A model generated the notes under the pieces. It saw nothing but the letters and a program-made list of their open reading frames with translations, searched no databases and was not told the DNA's origin. A stretch of 64,000 bases of DNA. Origin: Streptomyces sp. HmicA12. Its GTDB lineage: Bacteria > Actinomycetota > Actinomycetes > Streptomycetales > Streptomycetaceae. The stretch is taken from the NCBI RefSeq assembly GCF_000373565.1, contig NZ_KB891842.1, positions 186,001 through 250,000 on the forward strand, written 5' to 3'. The position numbers and the translations under genes were made by a program. This document shows, piece after piece, positions 7,422-16,327 of this stretch; positions within the stretch are counted from its first letter, which is position 1; the number at the start of each line of letters is the position of its first letter.

Positions 7422-9888
7422 CCGCGAACTCCCGCGTTCCGGCGGGGACCTGGACGTCGTCACCGGTGACGTCCAGCTCCCGCCCGTCCGCGACGACGGA
7501 CCGGACGGCCCCGAAGCGGCACGGGTACACGTACCGCACGCCGTCCGGCGCCGAGCCGATCCGCACGGTCACCCTCCGCGCCCCGGCGTCGTGCGTCAGC
7601 CGGTACCCGAAGGGCCGCCCGAACAGGGTCGGCGCGTCCTCGACCGCCACGGACTCCCCGTCCGGCACCCAGTGCGGGCGCACACCCGGCGCGATGTACA
7701 GATGCGGATCGCGGTCCTCGTCCGCCTCGAAGAAGAGGATGTCGCGGATCAGCAGCAGATACTCGGCGGCGGCCCAGCCGTGCGGGATGTCGCCCATGTA
7801 CCAGTGCCGGTCGGGCACCTCGTGGAAGTCGGAGGCGATCGGGAAGGCGTGCTGCTCGTTCCAGGCGCCGAGCGCCGCCGCCCGGTCCTGGGTGCGCGGG
7901 AACGCCGCCCCGACGGTCCAGCCGAGCAGCTCGTCGGCCCGCTCCGGATTCCCCGCCAGCAGGTACGCGTGCGCCAACTGAAGCGTCAGATAAGGCCCGT
8001 ACGCGTTCCAGGCCGCCTCGTGCCGGTAGCCGCCGGTCACGAAGTGCGCGTACATCGTGTCGAGCGTGCACCGCGCCGCCCGGTCGACGTCGTCGCCGAG
8101 CTTGCTGCCCATGTGGAGGCGGAGCGGATGGAAGTACGCCGCCGCGCCGATCATCGTCGAGTCGAGCCGGCCGACGTCACCGGGCCCCGTCGGGATGTAC
8201 GTCTCCCAGGCCCCCCGGCGCCGCTGCTCGTCGAGGACCCAGCGCACGGACGCAGCCGTCGCCCCCTTCACGTCGTCGAAGGCGCCCCACAGCTCACCGG
8301 CCTCCGGCGCGCCGATCCGCTCCGCGAGTCGCGCCGCCTCGTACAGGCCCGCGAGTCCCCACAGGTCGTCCCAGTAGTGCGGCTTGTCGCGCTCGCCGAG
8401 GTGCTCGGCGCTCCAGCCGCTGTGCAGCAGCCCGTTCCCGTCCCGGTTGTCGCGCAGCCAGCGCGCGCCGTCGACGACGTACGGCGTGTACATCTTGGCG
8501 CCGAACGCGGCGGCCCGGCCGCGCGTGCGGTCGAAGCGGCCGATCGCCCACAGTGCCTGCCCGTTGCTGTCCCACTCCCGGTCGTCCTTCTCGTGCGGGC
8601 CGCCGTAGAACCCGTACTCGGCGCACGGCCCGATCCGCCCGCCGCCACGGTTGAACCTCAGCGGGTAGTGCGTCCCCAACTGGTGCTCTGCCAGCGCGGA
8701 ATCGCCGACGAGCGAGCAGGCCGTCGCCTCCACCGAGGAGTCCCGGATCCAGAACGAGTCGTAGACCGTCGGCCCCGGGTGGATCTCACCGAGGTCGGAC
8801 AGGATCAGCAGCTGCGAGCGGGCCTGACGGAACATGTCCGTCAAGTGCGACACCGGGCGCGGCAGTTCGGGCTGCACGCCCTGGCGCACGAGCTTCCCGG
8901 TCCAGAACTCCCGGTTGGCCTCCTCCAGTTCACCGGCCGGGTTCGCCCGCAGCTCGGCCAGATCGTCGGCGCCGCTGTACAGGTCGACGGGGAGCCGGAC
9001 GTCGATCTCCACGGTCGCGTCCTCGGCGACCCGGTAGGGCCAGGTGAACACCGCGCTGCACAACCCGGCCACCTGGTCCTGCGCCTCGGCCGAACCGTTC
9101 AGCTTGCCGCCCATCACCAGATCGCGGAACGGGCTGTGATGGACGTACGTCTCCGGATCCTGGCTGAAGTCCGGGTTGCCGTACACGCCGAACTGGTCCG
9201 GCGCCGTGTCGAAGACGGGACCCCAGCCGCTGTTCGTCTCCACCCGCAGCTCGCCCGGCAGATAGCGCAGGAAGGTGAGCCGCCGGTCGGTGATCTCCCG
9301 CCCGTTGCGGTCGTGCCGCTGGAAGCCGCTCGGCCCGGCCGGCAGCACGGCCGCGCACAGCAGCCCCTCGCGGAGCTGGCCCGTCGGCGAGCCCACGGTC
9401 ACCCGGGTGACGACCGCGTCGCGCCGCCTGGCCCCGATCGGTGTCGCGAACGTGCGCTGCACGAACGTGACGTCCTCCGCCGTACGGAAGGTCGTCAGGA
9501 CCACCGGCAGATGCGGCGCCTCCGTGCGCTGCTCCACCGTCCCGCCGTCGGCCAGCTGCGGCAGGTGCAGCGCGCCGGTCGCCGGGTCGAAGAGGAAGAA
9601 CGACAGGCAGTACTTGTCGTAGACCGGCTCGATCTCCCCGGCCTGTCCGATCAGCGACTCCTGCCGGTGGTCCTTCACCCCGACCATGCCCCAGTACCGG
9701 TACAGGGCGTTCGAGGAGAACGCCGCCTCCTTCGAGTCGTACGTTCCCGCGTCGAAGTCGTCGCTCCACCGCCGGAAGGCCTGCTGCGCCCACCAGGGCA
9801 CGGGATACGGAACCTGGGCCCGGCCGGCCCAGCTGCGCCACATGACCTCGTAGAACATCCACTCGTGCGTCTGCGCCACGGAGTTCAC
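7408..9888 (-). CDS. Large (alpha/alpha)6-type glycoside hydrolase-like protein
   Basis: The 826-aa protein lacks a signal peptide. Its N-terminal half is beta-rich. From about residue 350 it has an alpha-toroid-like part with GPTVYDSFWIRDSSVEATA, RFNRGGGRIGPCAEYGFYGG, EWDSNGQALWAIGRF, HYWDDLWGLAGLYEAARLAE and LGAWNEQHAFPIASDFHEV. The Trp-Ile-Arg-Asp segment and the later acidic segments resemble the glucoamylase/GH15-GH63-like clan, which supports a carbohydrate-active role, but I cannot assign the family or substrate. A C-terminal beta domain (about 730-826) closes it. The start is GTG at 9888 or GTG at 9879; the latter has AGGGG 8 bases upstream. The neighbouring YceI gene is on the same strand, 58 bases upstream. 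Confidence 0.75.
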   Translation of the reverse strand: MNSVAQTHEWMFYEVMWRSWAGRAQVPYPVPWWAQQAFRRWSDDFDAGTYDSKEAAFSSNALYRYWGMVGVKDHRQESLIGQAGEIEPVYDKYCLSFFLFDPATGALHLPQLADGGTVEQRTEAPHLPVVLTTFRTAEDVTFVQRTFATPIGARRRDAVVTRVTVGSPTGQLREGLLCAAVLPAGPSGFQRHDRNGREITDRRLTFLRYLPGELRVETNSGWGPVFDTAPDQFGVYGNPDFSQDPETYVHHSPFRDLVMGGKLNGSAEAQDQVAGLCSAVFTWPYRVAEDATVEIDVRLPVDLYSGADDLAELRANPAGELEEANREFWTGKLVRQGVQPELPRPVSHLTDMFRQARSQLLILSDLGEIHPGPTVYDSFWIRDSSVEATACSLVGDSALAEHQLGTHYPLRFNRGGGRIGPCAEYGFYGGPHEKDDREWDSNGQALWAIGRFDRTRGRAAAFGAKMYTPYVVDGARWLRDNRDGNGLLHSGWSAEHLGERDKPHYWDDLWGLAGLYEAARLAERIGAPEAGELWGAFDDVKGATAASVRWVLDEQRRRGAWETYIPTGPGDVGRLDSTMIGAAAYFHPLRLHMGSKLGDDVDRAARCTLDTMYAHFVTGGYRHEAAWNAYGPYLTLQLAHAYLLAGNPERADELLGWTVGAAFPRTQDRAAALGAWNEQHAFPIASDFHEVPDRHWYMGDIPHGWAAAEYLLLIRDILFFEADEDRDPHLYIAPGVRPHWVPDGESVAVEDAPTLFGRPFGYRLTHDAGARRVTVRIGSAPDGVRYVYPCRFGAVRSVVADGRELDVTGDDVQVPAGTREFAVSYA

Positions 9889-9945
9889 CCCTCACGGGCC
9901 CTGGAGAAGTCCTAGGCGCACCGTGGCACCGGCGAGGGGGCGTGC

Positions 9946-10608
9946 CTAGGTCTGCGGCGTGGCCCGGATCGCCGAGATGTCGAACTGGAGGCGGACCTTC
10001 TCGCTGACCATGGTGCCGCCCGCCTCCAGGCGCTGGTTGTAGACCAGGCCCCACTCGGTCCGGTCGATGGTGGTGGTGCCGTCGAAACCGGCCCGCTCGA
10101 AACCGAACGGGTCCAACACGGAGCCCAGATAGTCGAGTTGGAGCTCCACGGGGCGGGTCACCCCGCGAATGGTCAGATCCCCGGCCATCCGGAACGTCTC
10201 GCCGCCCTCGTGCATCGCGGCGGTGGAGCGGAACACCATCTCCGGGTGGCGGGCCGCGTCGAAGAAGTCCCGGCCCACGATGTGCGCGTCCCGCTGCTCC
10301 ACGCCCGTGTCGACACTGCCGACCCGGATGACCAGCTCGGCGCGCGAGCGGGACGGCACGGCCCCGTCGAAGTACAGCGTGCTGTCGTAGTCGGCGAACG
10401 CACCTCGCACCGTGGTGACCATGGCGTGCCGCACGGAGAACCCGATGCGGCTGTGCGGCCGGTCGATGGTCCACTCGCCGGTCAGCCCGCGCAGGGCCGG
10501 GTCGAGCGAGGCCTCGGCCGCCCGGGCGGCCGGGAACGGCGTGGCCGGGCCGTCGGCCGGAACCGGCTCGAGCGTCGCGGTCTGAGGACGACGGCTGAAG
10601 AAACCCAT
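9946..10608 (-). CDS. YceI-family lipid-binding-like protein
   Basis: The 220-aa protein has the YceI lipocalin-like barrel from about residue 45: GEWTIDRPHSRIGFSVRHAMVTTVRGAF, then VGSVDTGVEQRDAHIVGRDFFDAARHPEMVFRS, then FRMAGDLTIRGVTRPVELQLDYLG. Proteins of this family bind polyprenoid or fatty chains. No signal peptide is seen, so this one is cytoplasmic. The ATG at 10608 is chosen because GAAGGAGG precedes it by about 10 bases; a GTG ten codons upstream has no ribosome site. The N-terminal 40 residues are a Pro/Ala linker of no known function. Confidence 0.88.
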   Translation of the reverse strand: MGFFSRRPQTATLEPVPADGPATPFPAARAAEASLDPALRGLTGEWTIDRPHSRIGFSVRHAMVTTVRGAFADYDSTLYFDGAVPSRSRAELVIRVGSVDTGVEQRDAHIVGRDFFDAARHPEMVFRSTAAMHEGGETFRMAGDLTIRGVTRPVELQLDYLGSVLDPFGFERAGFDGTTTIDRTEWGLVYNQRLEAGGTMVSEKVRLQFDISAIRATPQT

Positions 10609-10849
10609 GCGGGCGGAGCCTCCTTCGATTCTGGTCACTGTGTCTGATCACTCCGTGTTATCACGGCATCGGCGGGCCCCGGACGGTGAGTTGGGCGGTC
10701 TCGTCCCGGTTATGTGTGGTCGGCCGGAAAGCTGCACAGGATCGACATGAATGTGGATGCACGCCCGGCTGGTCCGTCGTCACGGAATGTGAGGGCGACT
10801 TGTTCGATATTCAGTGGGACCCGCGCGCCGCGCCGGGCAGACTCCAGCC

Positions 10850-13800
10850 ATGTCCGTCCAGAGCAACAGCACCGCCGCCCGTCTCCTCGAAAGCGTCGAT
10901 CCGCTGCCGTATCCGCGCCGCATGCGTGAGATCGGCCGCCGGGCGCGCGAACTCGCCGGAACCGGTGAACTCGCGCCGGTCGTCGCGGAGCTGACCGCCC
11001 AGGGCCCTCATGAGCGGAGCGTCTGCGCCGTGCTCGCCTGCGCGGGCGGTGACGCGGCGTGGGCGGCGGCGCACCTGGCCGACCCCGACCCGTTCGTGCG
11101 CGGGCACGCGCGGCGCACCGCCGGGGTGTCCGACGCCGCCTACGAGGCCGCCCTCGACGACGCGCCCGAGGCCGTACGCCGTGAACTGCTGCGGGCGATC
11201 GTGCTCCAGGAGCGCACCGCGCTCGCCGACCGCCTCGTCGCCACCGTGCGCGCCGACTGGGGTGACGCCGAGGCCGCGCGTCTGCTGGCCGGCTGTTCCC
11301 CGGAGGTCGTCACCCGGGTCCTGCCGGACGTCTTCCACGCCGTACGCGGCTGGAAGGTGCTCGCCGGGCGGCATGCCGGCGCCGTGCTCGACATCGCCGC
11401 GCGCCGGCTCGCCGAGGTACCGGAGGCTGCCCGCGACGGCTGGTGGCAGCACTACGGCCCGGTACTCGCCCGGATCGCCCCGGACGCGCCGCTGCGCGTG
11501 CTCGACCTGCTCGACGCGTGCCCGCCCCGGCACTTCCCGTGGCCGCTGCGCCCGGCCCTCGGCGCCCTCGCGGCCGCCGACCCGGCCCGCGTGCTGCGCA
11601 TGATGACCGGCCCCTGGCGAGGGCGGCTGCACGGTCGCGGCACCCTGACCCCGGCGGTGCTGCGTGCCGTCGCCCGCAGCGGCGCGCCCGAACTCGCCGC
11701 TTACGCCGCCGTCGCCGCCGACCGGCCCCACGACCTCGCCGCGCTGCTGCGCGCCCAGGCCCCCGCCGACCGGCCCGCCACGTACGAGGCGGCCACGGCC
11801 GGACGCGGCGCCGCGCACGACGGCGTCGACACCGACGTGCTCGACGCGCTGCCCCGCTTCTACGTCGCCGACGTGGCCCGCCCCGCCGCGCGGGCGGCCC
11901 GCGAACGCGCCGACTCCTGGGACACCGTGCTGACCGCCGAGTCCTACCTGCCGCCCGACGAGGTCCGCGAGGCGCTCGACGCGGCCACCCGCAGGCCGGT
12001 CGCCGCCGACCGCGCCCTCGCCTGGCCGCTCCACGTGCGGAACGCGGCCCGTACCGCCGACCCCGGCCAAGTGACGCTCGTGACCGAGGAGTTGGCGCGT
12101 CGGCTGCGCAACGAGCAGGATCCGGTGCGGGGCGCAGTCCTGCAGTCGCTCGCCGGTGACGTGCACCCCGCGCTGTGGCGGGCCGAGGCGCTGCCGCACC
12201 TCGGCCGGCTCGTCACGGACGCGCTGCAGGCCCGCGACTGCTCGTACGGCACCCGGGGCGCGCTCACCGGGCTCGCCGTCGGCATCCTGCGTCACCAGGC
12301 GGTGGGCCAGGACCGCGACCTGGTCGGCTGGGCCCTCGACGTCGTGGTCGCCACGCACGGCCACACCGGCGCCGTGTACCTCGGCGACCTCGAACGCACC
12401 TTGCGCCGCGGGCGGGAGCGCGACGTGTACGAGGCGCTGCGCCCGGGCATCGACGCCGAGGGGAAGCGGAACGACTTCCGGCTCCTGCTCTCGCTGGCGC
12501 GCTCCCTGGGCAGCCGCGCCGCCGGTGTTCCGGAACTCCAGGCCGAGCTGCGCGGTGCCATCGAGCGCGGCGACGACTCCTCCGCGTGGGACGCGATCGA
12601 CCGGTGGCTCGAACCGTCGGCGACCCGTGACGAGCGCGTGGCGGAGGTCCTCGACCTCGTACCGTCCGCCATCGATCTCCCCTCGGTGGCGCGGGCCGTG
12701 GCGTACCGGCGCACCGACCTCCTCGACCGCTTCCTCGACGGCCCGCCGCCGTACGGGCGGTTCCTGACGGACAAGGGCCCGTGGGCCTTCCCCGCCGAGT
12801 CGTACGGGCGGGCGGTGCGCGGCTGGCTGCCCCGCCAACAGCAGGCGTACCTGCGGCAGTTGAAGCGGATCGCCGAGGACGCGGACCTCGACCTGGCGCG
12901 CCGCACCGCAGCGATCCGCAGCGCCGCCGACGTACCGGACGGCGGCCGGGAGTCCGTCCGCCGGTGGGCAGGCTCCGAGGACGTCACCCTCGCCGAAGCC
13001 GCCCTCGCCGCGCTCGGCCGCACCCCCGACGACCTCCCCCTGCTGCTCGGGCACGCGGGCGACGACCGGGCCCGCGTCGCGGTGTACGCCGCCTCCCGGG
13101 CGTCCCGGCACGCCCGCCCGTCCGCACTCGCCCCGCTCCTCGACGAGTTGCTCACCGGCCCCGGCAAGAAGGTCACCAGCCGCAAGGAGGCGGCACGGCT
13201 CGTCGCGACCCGGCTCCCCGCGCGGCAGGCCGCGCCCCTCCTCGCCCGCGCCTACGCGGCCCCGGACGCCCACCGCGACGTACGCGCCGCGTGCGTCGCC
13301 TTCGCCGCGTACCGGCTGCTCCGCGAGGACGCCGCCTGGGAGATCCTCACCGACGCGGCGTCCGAGCGCAGCGAGTCCGTACTGCGCCGGGCCGCGCTGC
13401 GCCTGAACGTGCACGACGTCGCCCCGGGCCTGCGCGAGCGCTACGCCGCCCTCGTCGCCGGGGTCGCCGAGACGGACGACGACGAACTCGCCGACACCGC
13501 GCTGTCGGCCCTGTCGTCCTGGGTGCCGTGGGCGCCGCAGGCCCTGGACGCCCTGACCCGGCTCCTCACCGACCTGGACCGGCGGGCGCCGGGGGTCTGG
13601 AGCGCGGCCGGATCGACCCTGGTCGCGGCCGCGGGACAGAGCCCGGCCGCGGCCGACGCGCTCACCGGCGCCGTGCGCACGCTCATGGCCCACGGGACCG
13701 CGCCCGACGCCGGCGAGGAACAGGACCGGCCCGCGCTCCGCCGCCTCGACAACGTCGCCGGGGTGCTCGCCGACGTGGCGACGCTCGACCCGGCCCTGCG

Positions 13801-14218
13801 GCCGCTCGCCCGCGACCTGGCCCTGGTCCTCGCCGAGGACGACGCGTTCGTGCCGCAGGCCGCGCAGGTGCGGCTCGCCGGCCTGGACTTCTCTGCGCCG
13901 GGTGACGAACTGCGGGCGCTGGCCGGGCTGCACGACGACCGCCCCGCACTCGCCGCGCGGACGGCGGGCGCCCTCCGCGACCGACTGCGGAACCGGCTCC
14001 GCGGGGAGCGGGTGCCGGGGGAGGTGCTGTTGCCGGCGGCGCGGGACCTGGCCTCGGGCGGCTCCCTCGCGGAGGGCCTGTTCGCCTGGGCGCTGACGTG
14101 TGCCGGGGGCGAGCGCGCGGGGTGGCCGGACCTGTGGCGCGACATCCTCCGGGAGCTGCGGGCGCACCCCTGCGCGGACGTCCGGGACTTCTCGGCGCGG
14201 GTGAGTACAGCCCCGTAA
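10850..14218 (+). CDS. Large HEAT-like alpha-solenoid protein, unknown function
   Basis: The 1122-aa cytoplasmic protein is almost wholly helical. It is built of short Ala/Leu/Arg-rich helix pairs separated by Asp/Pro turns, for example LADPDPFVRGHARRTAGVSDAAYEAALDDAPEAVRRELL, VTLAEAALAALGRTPDDLPLLLGHAGDDRARVAVYAASRAS and HRDVRAACVAFAAYRLLREDAAWEILTDAA. This matches HEAT/armadillo-type repeats. I see no catalytic motif, nucleotide-binding motif or membrane segment. The ATG at 10850 has no ribosome site, but CAGACT lies 6 bases upstream, so the transcript may be leaderless. The gene is monocistronic and ends in a strong hairpin. A scaffold or protein-binding role is inferred from the fold only. 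Confidence 0.8.
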   Translation: MSVQSNSTAARLLESVDPLPYPRRMREIGRRARELAGTGELAPVVAELTAQGPHERSVCAVLACAGGDAAWAAAHLADPDPFVRGHARRTAGVSDAAYEAALDDAPEAVRRELLRAIVLQERTALADRLVATVRADWGDAEAARLLAGCSPEVVTRVLPDVFHAVRGWKVLAGRHAGAVLDIAARRLAEVPEAARDGWWQHYGPVLARIAPDAPLRVLDLLDACPPRHFPWPLRPALGALAAADPARVLRMMTGPWRGRLHGRGTLTPAVLRAVARSGAPELAAYAAVAADRPHDLAALLRAQAPADRPATYEAATAGRGAAHDGVDTDVLDALPRFYVADVARPAARAARERADSWDTVLTAESYLPPDEVREALDAATRRPVAADRALAWPLHVRNAARTADPGQVTLVTEELARRLRNEQDPVRGAVLQSLAGDVHPALWRAEALPHLGRLVTDALQARDCSYGTRGALTGLAVGILRHQAVGQDRDLVGWALDVVVATHGHTGAVYLGDLERTLRRGRERDVYEALRPGIDAEGKRNDFRLLLSLARSLGSRAAGVPELQAELRGAIERGDDSSAWDAIDRWLEPSATRDERVAEVLDLVPSAIDLPSVARAVAYRRTDLLDRFLDGPPPYGRFLTDKGPWAFPAESYGRAVRGWLPRQQQAYLRQLKRIAEDADLDLARRTAAIRSAADVPDGGRESVRRWAGSEDVTLAEAALAALGRTPDDLPLLLGHAGDDRARVAVYAASRASRHARPSALAPLLDELLTGPGKKVTSRKEAARLVATRLPARQAAPLLARAYAAPDAHRDVRAACVAFAAYRLLREDAAWEILTDAASERSESVLRRAALRLNVHDVAPGLRERYAALVAGVAETDDDELADTALSALSSWVPWAPQALDALTRLLTDLDRRAPGVWSAAGSTLVAAAGQSPAAADALTGAVRTLMAHGTAPDAGEEQDRPALRRLDNVAGVLADVATLDPALRPLARDLALVLAEDDAFVPQAAQVRLAGLDFSAPGDELRALAGLHDDRPALAARTAGALRDRLRNRLRGERVPGEVLLPAARDLASGGSLAEGLFAWALTCAGGERAGWPDLWRDILRELRAHPCADVRDFSARVSTAP

Positions 14219-14369
14219 GGGGCGCGGGGCTGTGTCGATGTGCGGCTCCGCAGCGTGGGCGCGCTCGGCCACGACGAAAGCCGCGGTCGCGTCTGCTCGG
14301 TTGATGAGCAGACGCGACCGCGGCTTGTCTGTGGCTGAGCGCGCAGTTCCCCGCGCCCCTTACGGGGCT
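14210..14369. repeat. Inverted pair of dispersed intergenic repeat around a terminator
   Basis: The left arm, AGCCCCGTAAGGGCGCGGGG (from 14210), is matched by an almost exact reverse copy at 14349-14369. The right side continues as GCGCAGTTCCCCGCG, the reverse of the repeat core GGGGCGCGGGGAACTGCGC. The same core recurs near 43401-43488, 52815-53017 and 63690-63725. The arms touch the stops of the two convergent genes. Confidence 0.8.
14278..14326. terminator. Bidirectional terminator with 21-bp perfect stem
   Basis: The stem 14278-14298 pairs perfectly with 14306-14326 around the loop GGTTGAT. It lies between the HEAT-like gene and the convergent desaturase gene. A related hairpin with loop GGTCGAT lies at 18694-18726. 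Confidence 0.85.
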
Positions 14370-15345
14370 AGACGGCGGCGGCCCGCGCCGCCATACGAGC
14401 CTTACGGGCCGCCAGCTTCTCGTCGAACTTTGAGGCCTCCGAGTCGAGCCCGTTCATGAACAGGCCGAGCTCCTCCTGGGCCTTCGTGCCCTCGGGGCCG
14501 AGCCCGTCGATCTCCATGACCTTCAGGAAGCGCAGCACGGGCTGGATCACGTCGTCGTGATGGATCCGCATGTTGTAGACCTCGCCGATCGCCATCTGCG
14601 CGGCGGCCCGCTCGAAGCCGGGAATGCCGTGTCCCGGCATCCGGAAGTTGACGACCACGTCGCGCACGGCCTGCATCGTCAGGTCGGGCGCGATCTCGAA
14701 CGCGGCCTTGAGCAGGTTCCGGTAGAAGACCATGTGCAGGTTCTCGTCCGTCGCGATGCGCGACAGCATGCGGTCGCAGACCGGGTCACCGGACTGATGG
14801 CCCGTGTTGCGGTGCGAGATGCGGGTGGCGAGCTCCTGGAAGGCGACGTACGCGACGGAGTGCAGCATCGAGTGCCGGTTGTCCGACTCGAAGCCCTCGC
14901 TCATGTGCGACATGCGGAAGGCTTCCAGCTGGTCCGGGTCGACGGCGCGCGACGCGAGCAGGTAGTCGCGCATCACGATGCCGTGCCGGCCCTCTTCGGC
15001 GGTCCAGCGGTGCACCCAGGTGCCCCACGCGCCGTCGCGGCCGAAGAGGGTCGCGATCTCGTGGTGGTAGCTGGGCAGGTTGTCCTCGGTCAGCAGGTTG
15101 ACGATCAGCGCGACCCGGCCGACCTCGGTGACCTTCGACTGCTCCTTCTCCCAGGCCTGGCCGTCCTCGAAGAGGCCGGGGAAGTTGCGGGCGTCGGACC
15201 AGGGCACGTACTCGTGCGGCATCCAGTCCTTGGCGACCTTGAGGTGCCGGTTGAGCTCCTGCTCGACGACTTCTTCCAGCGCGTACAGAAGGCGGGCGTC
15301 GGTCCACGAGGTCGACGAGCCGAGGCGGGGGGAGATGACGGTCAC
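14368..15345 (-). CDS. desA: Acyl-ACP desaturase (soluble diiron)
   Basis: The 325-aa protein is a soluble fatty-acyl-ACP desaturase of the plant delta-9 stearoyl-ACP type. The diiron ligands are visible in four helices: TEDNLPSYHHE near residue 90, WTAEEGRHG near 120 (ExxH) and IATDENLHMVFYRN near 205 (DENxH), with an earlier helix EEVVEQELNRH. It introduces a double bond into acyl chains and so adjusts membrane fluidity; electrons would come from a ferredoxin encoded elsewhere. The gene is monocistronic. A palindromic operator with extra half-sites lies 50-85 bases upstream of its GTG start, which suggests TetR-type control. Confidence 0.92.
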   Translation of the reverse strand: MTVISPRLGSSTSWTDARLLYALEEVVEQELNRHLKVAKDWMPHEYVPWSDARNFPGLFEDGQAWEKEQSKVTEVGRVALIVNLLTEDNLPSYHHEIATLFGRDGAWGTWVHRWTAEEGRHGIVMRDYLLASRAVDPDQLEAFRMSHMSEGFESDNRHSMLHSVAYVAFQELATRISHRNTGHQSGDPVCDRMLSRIATDENLHMVFYRNLLKAAFEIAPDLTMQAVRDVVVNFRMPGHGIPGFERAAAQMAIGEVYNMRIHHDDVIQPVLRFLKVMEIDGLGPEGTKAQEELGLFMNGLDSEASKFDEKLAARKARMAARAAAV

Positions 15346-15395
15346 GGGGGCTCCTGGGGGACGGAGGTACAGCGAGCGGTACGAGCGGTGGTTCT

Positions 15396-15430
15396 ACCTA
15401 CGGTGTCGTAGGTTACGTTGCCGTAGGTTA
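15396..15430 (-). promoter_or_regulatory. Operator with palindrome plus extra half-site before the desaturase gene
   Basis: ACCTACG-GTGT-CGTAGGT at 15396-15413 is a perfect 7+7 palindrome. Its right half extends to CGTAGGTTA (15407-15415), which is repeated exactly at 15422-15430, 15 bases further out. Three half-sites in about 35 bases before a fatty-acid desaturase gene point to a dimeric repressor, probably TetR-like. No regulator gene is adjacent. Confidence 0.7.
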
Positions 15431-15452
15431 AGCGCTCCATAAAGATCCGTGG

Positions 15453-16229
15453 TTACGCGTAGAGGTCACGGAGCCGGACTGAGAGGCACGTCACACACCC
15501 TTCGAGCTTCTCGAACTCGGAAATGTCCACCAGAACGGGGTCATGGCCGAGGCTCGCCAGCACCTCCGCCGACTTCGGTGCGCTCGCCGCCATGAGCAGC
15601 CGGTTTCCACCGAGCAGCACGACGTGCGCGCCCGATTCCTCCGGCACGGGGAGGAAGCGTGGGAAGAGCGAGGCGTGATCGACCAGGGGCTCGTGGCCGA
15701 TCACCGTGCCGTCGGGCAGCGCCGTGACCGCCGACTTCAGGTGCAGCACCTTGCTGATGGGGACCGCGACCACGCGGGCCCCGAGCGGCTCGAAGACGGC
15801 GCGCAGCTGCTGCACCCCGGCCGCGTTCGTACGGCCGCCTCGTCCTACGTAGAGGGTGTCGCCCACCTTCAGTACGTCGCCCCCGTCGAGAGTGCCGGGC
15901 TCCCACACCCAGTTGACGGAGCAGCCGAGCCGCGCGACGGCCTGCTCGACCCCCGGCGTCTCCTCGTGCCGCGACGCGGCGCCGGAGCGGCCGATCAGTG
16001 CCACGTTCCGGAAGACGACCACCGTGTCCTCCACGAACACCGCGTCCGGGCAGTCGTCGGCCGGCTCCACGATGAAGGTCTCCCAGCCGTGCTCCTCCAG
16101 CGCGGCGACATAACCCTGCCACTGGTCCATCGCCTTCGCGGAGTCGACGGGGGTGCGCTCGATGTGGGTGACGAGCCCTTCCGCGAGTCGCGGTCCCGGA
16201 CGGCGGACGAGGGCCTTCTTGCTGGGCAC
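15453..16229 (-). CDS. Dimethylarginine dimethylaminohydrolase (DDAH)
   Basis: The 258-aa protein belongs to the guanidine-modifying superfamily and would hydrolyse methylated arginines to citrulline and methylamine. Visible active-site segments are CPDAVFVEDTVVVF near residue 60, WVWEPGTLDGGDVLKVGDTLYVG near 110-130, VLHLKSAVTALPDGTVIG near 163 (catalytic His) and the C-terminal EGCVTCLSVRLRDLY, where the second Cys is the likely nucleophile. The GTG start at 16229 gives the usual family length and has GGAG upstream; the 34-residue in-frame extension has no family content. The gene lies 99 bases downstream of the UvrA-like gene on the same strand. Confidence 0.92.
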   Translation of the reverse strand: MPSKKALVRRPGPRLAEGLVTHIERTPVDSAKAMDQWQGYVAALEEHGWETFIVEPADDCPDAVFVEDTVVVFRNVALIGRSGAASRHEETPGVEQAVARLGCSVNWVWEPGTLDGGDVLKVGDTLYVGRGGRTNAAGVQQLRAVFEPLGARVVAVPISKVLHLKSAVTALPDGTVIGHEPLVDHASLFPRFLPVPEESGAHVVLLGGNRLLMAASAPKSAEVLASLGHDPVLVDISEFEKLEGCVTCLSVRLRDLYA

Positions 16230-16327
16230 GGATGTTCTCCATGGTTCGTGGCAGGGTGCGGTGCCGCGCGTGCGGGGTGACGGCGGGCACATCATGCCCA
16301 GCCCGGCAGCCCGGGCGGAATCCCCCG

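Noticed and set aside
10811..14272. Long open frame of over 1100 codons antisense to the HEAT-like gene
   Set aside because: It mirrors third-position GC of the real gene and has no motif; its composition (Gly, Arg, Glu, Val) is typical of a shadow frame.
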